This document shows positions 38,801 to 64,000 of a DNA stretch of 64,000 bases, piece by piece (the first letter of the stretch is position 1; every line of letters begins with the position of its first letter). Source of the DNA: Lamellibrachia columna (Eukaryota > Annelida > Polychaeta > Sabellida > Siboglinidae). The DNA lies in NCBI GenBank assembly GCA_963662155.1, contig OY759265.1:57069652-57133651 (forward strand). Reading direction: 5' to 3'. Below the pieces are notes generated by a model, which saw nothing but the letters and a program-made list of their open reading frames with translations, did not search any database and was not told the origin of the DNA. Both the position numbers and the translations under genes were made by a program.

Positions 38801-41800
38801 ATTGCTGAGGTCTCAGGTCACCATGCGACATCGCGCTATGTTGTTTGCTAATGATCAGTGTCTGTCTGTGGCAAGGCATTGCTGAGGTCTCAGGTCACCA
38901 TGCGGCATTGCGCTATGTTGTTTGCTAATGATCAGTATCTGTCTGCGGCAGGGCATTGCTGAGGTCTCAGGTCACCATGCGGCATCGCGCTATGGCTTCC
39001 TAGACACCAACGACCCTGACAGTTTGTTGGTGTCGGGTGAACGAGAGGACGTCATTATTGAGGAGTGCAAGGAACTGAAGAGGCTGCAGGCTTGGTAAGA
39101 CATTGACGACTGTAGTGATAGTGGCGTAGAGTAATGACATAGTAACACAGAGTAATGACAGACGCAGAGTCGTGACATAGTGACATAGAGTCATGACAGA
39201 CAAAGATTAATGACACAGTAATAACAGTGACACACAGTAAGGACACAGCAACACAAAGTGATGACATTGACATAGTAATGACATAGTGACACATGGTGGT
39301 GACACAGTGAAACAGAGTAGATGATCTCTGTGGAGAACAAATGGGTTTTCATGTGAATTTAGAAAAGTATCTTTGAAATACTATGATAGTGCCATGACTT
39401 GGATGTTCTTATTTTCAGTTTCCCGAAGAGTGAAGTCCTGAGAGTTGAGGCGCTGGAGGACGAAAGAAGCAGCACAGCAGCCTGCGAATTTATTGAGAAC
39501 CTTCTACACTTGTGGAAGGAGAAGCCGTATCCCCAGGACGTCAACTCACTGCTGTAAGAGTTATACCATGTAAACTAACAGTTTGGCCAATCAATTATTA
39601 TTATGTATTTATCTATAGTTGAGCCTCGTGTCCTGTGAGCCATTGAGCCTGTGTGTTCTGTGCGCCACTGAGCATGTGTGTTCTGTGTGCCATTGAGCCT
39701 GTGTGTTCTGTGTGCCATTGAGCCTGTGTGTTCTGTGTGCCATTGAGCATGTGTGTTCTGTGTGCCATTGAGCATGTGTGTTCTGTGTGCCATTGAGCAT
39801 GTGTGTTCTGTGTGCCATTGAGCATGTGTGTTCTGTGTGCCATTGAGCATGTGTGTTCTGTGTGCCATTGAGCATGTGTGTTCTGTGTGCCATTGAGCAT
39901 GTGTGTTCTGTGTGCCATTGAGTCTGTGTGTTCTGTGTGCCATTGAGCCTGTGTGTTCTGTGTGCCATTGAGCCTGTGTGTTCTGTGTGCCATTGAGCCT
40001 GTGTGTTCAGTATCAACATTGAGCCTGTGTGTTCTGTGCGCCATTGAGCCTGTGTGTTCTGTGTGCCATTGAGCCTGTGTGTTCTCTGCGCCATTGAGCC
40101 TGTGTGTTCTGTGCACCATTGAGCCTGTGTGTTCTGTGTGCCATTGAGCCTGTGTGTTCAGTATCAACATTGAGCATGTGTCTTCTGTGCGCCATTGAGC
40201 CTGTGTGTTCTGTGTGCCATTGAGCCTGTGTGTTCTGTGTGCCATTGAGCCTGTGTGTTCAGTATCAACATTGAGCCTGTGTCTTCTGTGCGCCATTGAG
40301 CCTGTGTGTTCTGTGTGCCATTGAGCCTGTGTGCTGTGTGCCATTGAGCCTGTGTGTTCTGTGTGCCATTGAGCCTGTGTGTTCTGTGTGCCATTGAGCC
40401 TGTGTGTTCTGTGTGCCATTGAGTCTGTGTGTTCTGTGTGCCATTGAGCCTGTGTGTTCTGTGTGCCATTGAGCCTGTGTGTTCAGTGTGCCATTGAGCT
40501 TGTGTGTTCTGTGCGCCATTGAGCCTGTGTGTTCTGTGCACCATTGAGCCTGCGTATTCTGTGTGCCATTGAGCCTGCATGTTCTGTATCGTCAGTGGTC
40601 GTCTGAGGGAGGCGGAGGCGGTGTTCCGTGTCGTGGAGCGAGACGTCGCTCTGCTCAAGGAGAAGGAGATTCCTAGACTGATCCTTGACAGCACATCTCT
40701 GCAGGTCAACAAGATCCTCTGTGGCGACTACAATCTCAAGATCATGCGACAGGACTACTTCATATCAAACCAAGAACAGGTGAGTGATGCAGTGTTATAC
40801 CAGGTTGTTATTTGATAGAAACTGCAATGTCATAAAGCTTTATTCCTTTATTTTGACCAAATATTCCCTTTTTTCATAGCAAGAAAAAATACCATGAAAT
40901 GTGCAGAATTCCATTATTTGTACCTAGGAAATTGCAAAAGTTTGCTATTTGTATGACTAACTAATCACATTGCAAAAGTTTGTTTACTAGCTAGTATATT
41001 TGTATGACTAACTAATCACATTGCAAAAGTTTGTTTACTAGCTAGTATATTTGTATGACTAACTAATCACATTGCAAAAGTTTGTTTACTAGCTAGTGTA
41101 TTTGTAAGACTAACTAATCACATTGCATAAGTTTGTTTACTAGCTAGTATATTTGTATGACTAACTAATCACATTGCACCTGAATTGGACACAAATACTT
41201 TTTAAATCTTTAAAATATTCTTTGAAATTCCTTTTTTTTCGAGGATGTATGACTGAAACTTCCCAGATGAGCTTACAAAACACTAATAGTTATGGCAATT
41301 CAAAATGTTTCTAAATATCTACATATTAAAATGTTTATAAATATATGCGCAACAAGCCATAACAAGCATATTAAGTCCTTGGAATATTATTAAATTGTAT
41401 ACTGTAGTCTCAGGACACTTTGTATTGTTTGTAGTATACTGCAGTCTCAGGACACTTTGTATTGTTTGTAGTATACAGCAGTCTCAGGACACTTTGTATT
41501 GTTTGTAGTATACAGCAGTCTCAGGACACTTTGTATTGTTTGTAGTATACTGCAGTCTCAGGACACTTTGTATTGTTTGCAGTTGATCTCGCATCTGCTG
41601 ACCCAGAAAGGCCGCAGTGAGTTTCTCACACTGGCCTATGAGATTGAGCTTCAAGGTCATCGTGACATCTACCGCCTCCTCACGGCTGTCAGCTTCACAC
41701 TTCAGAAGCAACACCGCACCTTCGAGCAGCGGATGGTGAGGCTTAGCCACTAACTACTGACGGGTCTATTCTATCTGCTGTCCATGGAGAAACCAGAGTG

Positions 41801-43315
41801 GTACAAATAGAATAGAATTGAATTGGTGACGAACACTGTGTACACAATTGTAATGTACTTATTAGTAATTGTAAATAAAAAGAATTTGTTTCAGTGGAGA
41901 GAATAGGCAAATAGTTTGCCATATTTGTGGTCATGTGACGGAAACTCTCTGCAACATGCCCTGCAGAGATCTGTTCTGTTTGTCGTGGAGAGGTCTCTGC
42001 CTCTCCTTGCGATAGACTAGCTATTTCTCCTCAGAGACCGGAGGAGACAAAAAGAACAGACCTGATGATTGGATGGTTTTGTTGAAAATGTAACAACATT
42101 GTTGGCACCTTCCTGGTAACATCGCAGTAAGATATTGGCGCTCTAGTAAGTGTTTGTTTGCATCCACAGAAGATGCTGCAGGACCCGGCTGTGACAGGCA
42201 ACAGACAGGACCGGGAGACTATTGACTCACGGGATAAGTTTCTCACAAGGCTTTATACATTGCTTGGTAAGGCCTCTCTGCCGTTGCCTTCTAGAGGTTA
42301 TATCTCCACCGAGATTTATGTCGTATGTGAATGAAGCAAGAATTAAAACATTTACTCTGTTACTTTTGTTTTATGTAATCAATTTCAAATCATGCACAGT
42401 GTTGTTTATTTGTCAGTGTGCACCTTGGGGATGTTTTGAAGACGACATAACAATTTCACAACCAGCCTGTCCCCTTAAATAGCTGCTGAATAGTAAACTA
42501 CTAGAAATAAACTGTCAAAATGAATGTAAAGTGCAGCATCTGTTATTTGTATAATTCTGATTCAGACGATGAAGAAACTGAAGGACATGCACCGATATTT
42601 CTGACTTATGCCAAGCTGGCAGAAAATGCAGGCAAACTCAACCAGCAACTGTCAGGACTTCGTGCTCAAGCTTCTTCAAACAAATACAGACAGCAAGACA
42701 TGCTCACTGCACTGTACGTAGTTATACCAACTCATCAGTCATGCTTAAAGTCAACTGTGTTTTGCTGTTATGTCAGTTCAGATGGTTGTCTTGTTTTGCC
42801 TCTGGTAGTTTCAGAGAATGTCAGCTCCATGACACTGATGATGAGCGTGAACCTGACACTGTATGTGACACTGCGACGTGATGTTGTTCCAGGGTGAAAG
42901 AGCTGCGGGAGTGCGAGGTGGCCGTCTACTCCAGTACAGCCAGTGGTCAGCCAGTACTCAGTCCAGCCCCTGTAGTGGACGCCATCACCCAGCTCGGCTC
43001 AATGCTGCAGAAGTTGGAGCAAGTCAGCACCGACATCATCAAGGTCGTTGACCAACGCAAAAAGGTGTGTACTAATATTTAAATATATACTACGTGTTTG
43101 TCTGATAGGTACATCACTGGTAATTCCTACCAAACTGCCAGTGATGTACCTAAAATCATCTTTAATAAGTGTTGTTTTTTTGTCAGGCACTAAAAAGTGA
43201 CCCACTACTGGCAACAGAGAGAGAACTATTCACGTACTTCTTGATGGATGCTGATCACCTGCGCAGAACTGTGGGAGACGTGGAGAGACGTGTCCGAGCA
43301 CAGCAGGTCTCGTAG
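29828..43315 (+). CDS. HAUS3: HAUS augmin-like complex subunit 3, complete, 13 exons
   Basis: Augmin binds spindle microtubules and recruits gamma-tubulin for branched nucleation in mitosis; HAUS3 is a core coiled-coil subunit. Exons: 29828-30003, 30879-30992, 33241-33324, 33941-34052, 36493-36696, 38952-39094, 39419-39553, 40596-40779, 41583-41735, 42170-42266, 42566-42713, 42893-43064, 43187-43315 (TAG). Every phase joins and the sum is 1851 nt, 616 residues, against about 603 in human. Landmarks: MSGQAFLDTLRRIGYPSVNE at the N-terminus, KNRVFLSQLDLGGLEAVEQ and TAFTKKQFFE in exon 5, GDYNLKIMRQDYF in exon 8, LTLAYEIELQGHRDIYRLL in exon 9, and RELFTYFLMDADHLR near the end. The ATG at 29828 aligns with the family start. 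Introns hold a LINE fragment and seven arrays, three of which duplicate this gene's own splice sites. Confidence 0.94.
30292..30654 (-). mobile_element. 5'-truncated LINE fragment in HAUS3 intron 1
   Basis: The plus strand shows the repeated TTAACAAGATT tail, GCCATCCAGGCCAAAAGGCC, GGAAGCCATTGGCTTATC and then sequence matching the C-terminal coding part of the LINE at 23056-24245, up to CTTAAAAACTTC, where homology stops. Only the 3' UTR and the last ~90 codons are present, with frame damage, so it is a dead copy. Confidence 0.85.
31150..32755. repeat. 28-bp minisatellite in HAUS3 intron 2
   Basis: About 57 copies of AAATGGYAGCAAYRCAACAA + AACATTGT. Units alternate between GGCAGCAATGC and GGTAGCAACAC types, giving 56-bp dimers and longer local higher-order blocks. 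At the right end, units gain an ATTAGCAA insertion (32440-32620). Long minus-strand ORFs (440-561 codons) come purely from the stop-free unit. Confidence 0.95.
32756..33940 (+). other. HAUS3 intron sequence without recognised elements
   Basis: Apart from exon 3 (33241-33324), this is plain A/T-rich intron. No array, TIR or RT homology was seen. Confidence 0.45.
34008..35590. repeat. 64-bp minisatellite copying the HAUS3 exon 4 5' splice site
   Basis: The first unit is genuine coding sequence (GAGTACAAGATAGCCATACA, then GCAGGCACAGACTGACAACA, then CAATG|GTAAGATAC at the donor 34053). It is followed by about 24 copies spaced 64 bp apart. Each retains about 45 exon bases plus ATG|GTAAG and ~14 intron bases. 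Copies are strongly homogenised, and nearly all retain GT at the donor; two read CAAGATAAGATAC. The array fills most of the intron up to 35590. Confidence 0.97.
35622..35870 (+). mobile_element. Copy A of an unnamed dispersed element in HAUS3 intron 4
   Basis: Shared words with 50855-51200 in a GAK intron, in the same order: GGTTTAATAAAAGAGTGCGT versus AGTTTAATAAACGCGTGCAT, GACTTTGATCATTAGAT versus GACTATGATCGTTAGAT, and TAGTTTGTCCAATGGTTCCA versus TAGTTTGTCCAATGATTTCA. They end at CAGTGGATACT versus TAGTGGATACT. The family is not recognised and there is no ORF. The copy runs directly into the 20-bp array. Confidence 0.6.
35850..36475. repeat. 20-bp minisatellite seeded by the end of the dispersed element
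   Basis: About 31 copies of TGGATACTGTCATCTCGCAG, with CATAG and GATAG variants. The unit matches the end of element copy A/B (CATGTCGTAGTGGATACT). The array stops at GTGGATACTAGTAGGATACC, which resembles GTGGATACTAGATAGGTTTG at the same place in copy B, then runs straight into the polypyrimidine tract and acceptor of HAUS3 exon 5 (CTTTTTGCCTGCAG). Confidence 0.92.
37090..38951. repeat. 77-bp minisatellite copying the HAUS3 exon 6 3' splice site
   Basis: About 24 units, each containing TTTGCTAATGATCAGTG (branch-point-like TGCTAAT), the tract TCTGTCTGTGGCAG and then the start of exon 6 (GGCATTGCTGAGGTCTCAGG, TCACCATGCGGCATCGCGCT, ATG). The last copy, at 38952, continues into the real exon with GGCTTCCTAGAC. 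Acceptors sit 77 bp apart (for example 37181, 37258). Reading an upstream copy as exon meets a TAA within the same unit (TATGTTGTTTGCTAA), so use of a decoy would truncate the protein. Confidence 0.97.
39620..40590. repeat. 24-bp minisatellite in HAUS3 intron 7
   Basis: About 40 copies of CCATTGAGCCTGTGTGTTCT + GTGT, with CATGTG variants and an occasional CAGTATCAACATTGAG unit that gives a longer-range pattern. The last copy (GCATGTTCTGTATCGTCAG) blends into the acceptor of exon 8. Confidence 0.95.
40925..41180. repeat. 51-bp tandem repeat in HAUS3 intron 8
   Basis: Nearly five copies of ACTAACTAATCACATTGCAA + AAGTTTGTTTACTAGCTAGT + ATATTTGTATG. It is purely intronic and does not touch a splice site. 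Confidence 0.9.
41400..41582. repeat. 37-bp repeat copying the HAUS3 exon 9 acceptor
   Basis: Five units of GTCTCAGGACACTTTGTATT + GTTTGTAGTATACTGCA. The last unit ends GTATTGTTTGCAG, which is the acceptor of exon 9 (exon starts 41583); the upstream units end GTATTGTTTGTAG. The acceptor tract and AG are therefore duplicated four times upstream. Confidence 0.93.
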
Positions 43316-45822
43316 CCACTGCACTGTCATCTCATAGTGATTGTGTTATTAAGCTTCACAAGTATCACGAACGATGACGCAGAACAACGTGTTGATGTAA
43401 CAAACAATTTAGATTTTGTATGTTTGTATCGCTGCTGTATATTTGTATCACTGTCATTTTTTTGTCTCTTGGCATCTGCATGTAGTAGAAACAAAACGTT
43501 TTGACACATACTTGTTCCAGTTCCTGTATTTCATGTGCTCATTATCATATTGCACTCCAGAAATACTTCTTCCGTATATTATTTTAGGAGTCACAACCCA
43601 CAGCAGTTCCAGTATACAACTACACTAGTTCTGTGTAACAGATGACATTATTTCTTAGTTGTTAATTACATATATATAATACATATGTGATTTATATATG
43701 TAGCGGATATGATATCTATAGAACCGCTATGAATTTTACTTAATTCACACATCAAATTTATATGTCTTTCATCATATTAAATACAAACTGCATTTTGCAA
43801 TCATAATTTACACTAACAACTATTTACATCCAACCTGTATATATGAACTTTGTTGCAGAAGTTCTGTCCAAGTGTTAACTATTTACAGTATACAGTAGCA
43901 CATACAATGCTTGTTGCCATACAGTGAGTGATTCAGGTTCATCTATACATTGCACATTAATTAGAACCACGCTAGAAATAACCAAGCACTATGACAGTTT
44001 TGTGCTGTTATTTTTGTATATCCATGCGAAATACTCGATAAAAGTAAAAAGACACTAAATACCCTGAACACAAAGTTAGGTCAATCATAAATTATAGCAC
44101 CAACGAACTGGTGTGGTGTGAGAAATTAGTGTTGTGACAACTCACAGGTGTAACAGTTGTGACAACTCACAGGTGTAACAGTTGTGACAACTCACAGGTG
44201 TAACAGTTGTGACAACTTACAGGTATCAGTTTGGCAATCCAATCACGCCTTTCAGTTTCACCTCAAACTTTTTATAATGTTAAAAAAACATTAATAAAAC
44301 CACTAAACATCAGAGTTTAAGTTGTCATTATCAAAAACTATTAGAATTTTGTTGCTTATTTCTGCCCAGTTGATATATTGAGCAGAGAGTGCTAGAAGTA
44401 TATACATGCAGCTAGCCGAGTGAAAGATTCGACAACAGGACATTAACACAAACCAAGTCATGAGTTGGCCAGATGTCACCTCACTGCACTACAATCTGGA
44501 ATTCAACAAAAAATAATTGGGACTGCCCAATTATGATGGATTCAGCAGATATTCACATAAATATTGCTTGAAATGTCGATTCGTATATATTACACATTGA
44601 AAATTGGATTTTTATGTTGACCAGAAAAGTTAACTATAATCCACACCGGCACATTGGAACTATTCGTGCAAATCATGTGTAACATACATATCTAATCACG
44701 TGTGATAAAAGAAATCACAGCATATATCAAGTCATACATCAAGTAGATATATTCTGTGAACAATCGTTGCATATACACAAGTAAACACATTACACCCTAC
44801 ATCATCCACACAAGTAAACACATTACACCCTACATCATCCACACAAATAAACACATTACACCCTACATCATCCACACAAGTAAACACATTACACCCTACA
44901 TCATCCACACAAGTAAACACATTACACCCTACATCATCCACACAAGTAAACACATTACACCCTACATCATCCACACAAGTCATATTTCACACTGGAACGA
45001 GTACAACTTAAATCATTATCTTATGAACACATCCAGTTTCTTCGGCTATTTCTAAATCTAGGAATGGTTGTAAGACGCCGTTGTAGCATTCCTTGTGCGA
45101 CTATTTCACACAACATGGAATGTTTCTTCTGTAAGTTAGCAATGTCTCGTACACACAGAGTATCTTATTCTAGTAAGCCAGCCATGTGTGGCCTTGTACA
45201 ACGCATCCATAGTCACCTGGAATTCACCAGAGGGGCCAAGTCTAACTCTTTGGCAGTAAAACTGCCTTTTCTTGACTTGTTACAGAATCTCGCATTCTAC
45301 CACTTTCAAGCCAAAAACTACCGCCAAAACTAAATTTTATGGTTAAAAAATAAGTTGCAATTAATCCAAATATCCTGCTGAACCACTATTCCATGTTTAT
45401 AAAATCAAAGCTTACATGTTTATTTCCCAGGTGGCTATCTGTGAGACACTTCGACTCGAAAATAGTTTCCATGCTGTATTTAGTTTTGTCAACTGTTACT
45501 GCTCATTTTGTATAGCAAAATTTTGAGGGATCTTCATCTACTACAATGTCAACATGAAGAGCGGTAGATCTTCTTTCTTTTCTCTTTCTTTCTGACTGAT
45601 AACTGATTATCCACTTGAAATACTGCCAGATTACCATGCCACTGAACAATCAATTCACACTGTCAATACACACAGTTTCACTAAAGTATAGACAACATCA
45701 CAGCAGGTGGAGAAAGAAGTGAAAAACAACATATTCTTGTTTACCTAGTCATATGCCTGCACACACACATAGTTAAGAATAATAAATAGCTAATATCCTC
45801 CCCACATCCAGCTGTGTCTTGG
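43316..45822. other. Convergent spacer between HAUS3 and GAK
   Basis: This 2.5-kb interval must hold both 3' UTRs. Candidate poly(A) signals: ATTAAA at 43776 and AATAAA at 44293 for HAUS3 on the plus strand, and AATAAA on the minus strand (plus-strand TTTATT at 45419-45424) for GAK. It also contains a 30-bp repeat at 44120-44222 (GTGACAACTCACAGGTGTAA) and a 33-bp repeat at 44775-44985 (CACAAGTAAACACATTACAC). An 89-codon ORF at 45064-45333 has no supporting feature. Confidence 0.5.
44775..44985. repeat. 33-bp tandem repeat
   Basis: About 6.5 copies of CACAAGTAAACACATTACAC + CCTACATCATCCA in the HAUS3-GAK spacer. The unit is nearly homogeneous, with one AATAAA variant. Confidence 0.92.
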
Positions 45823-63817
<17,995 letters not shown>

Positions 63818-64000
63818 CTGCCAATACACAAACACACAACTTGACCATGCCGCCAGCACTTAACAACAGATTCTCCACCTGTCAATACAAAAACACACAA
63901 CTTGACCATGCCGCCTGCACTTAACAACAGATTCTCCACCTGCCAATACAAAAACACACAACTTGACCATGCCGCCTGCACTTAACAACAGATTCTCCAC

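Noticed and set aside
45064..45333. 89-codon plus-strand ORF in the HAUS3-GAK spacer
   Set aside because: It has no recognisable domain, splice context or codon signal, and lies where the GAK 3' UTR is expected on the other strand.

Overview
This is a stretch of an intron-rich invertebrate animal nuclear genome. Long GT-AG genes are broken up by huge introns, and there are CR1/L2-type LINEs, tRNA-derived SINEs, cut-and-paste transposon derivatives and an extraordinary load of minisatellites, which by eye cover well over a third of the window. The mix suggests a spiralian (mollusc-like) animal, but that is inference. No rRNA, intact tRNA, CRISPR, operon or prokaryotic gene is visible.

Three conserved genes can be rebuilt exon by exon with matching splice phases. 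(1) 1-8514, plus: the 3' part of a UBE2U-like ubiquitin-conjugating enzyme. (2) 29828-43315, plus: a complete 13-exon HAUS3, the augmin subunit, of 616 codons. (3) 45823-63817, minus: the last 20 exons of GAK/auxilin (kinase, PTEN-like, C2, clathrin/adaptor-binding and J domains), with the N-terminus beyond the right edge. HAUS3 and GAK are tail to tail. Two weaker minus-strand models lie between UBE2U and HAUS3: a two-exon 73-codon gene (20273-22643) and the 3' end of a possible Myb/SANT-like gene (25205-26032).

Layout: UBE2U fills 1-8.5 kb, including about 4 kb of one intronic minisatellite. From 8.5 to 29.8 kb lies a repeat-rich intergenic zone. It holds a piggyBac-type, a mariner-type, a Mutator-type and a hAT-type non-autonomous element, two 5'-truncated LINEs, a SINE, four large arrays and a Penelope-like palindrome with hammerhead-like cores just upstream of the HAUS3 start codon. 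HAUS3 follows, then a 2.5 kb convergent spacer, then GAK.

The most striking observation is that many minisatellites are built out of splice junctions. At least seven arrays carry a copy of a real exon-intron boundary (or the terminal exon end) in each unit. HAUS3 therefore has about 24 copies of one 5' splice site and about 24 copies of a complete 3' splice site, including a branch-point-like motif. Other arrays were seeded by transposon ends (LINE 3' UTR, SINE head, foldback-element end). Three GC-AG introns also occur among these genes. All exon models come from reading the sequence and from remembered family sequences, not from a database search.
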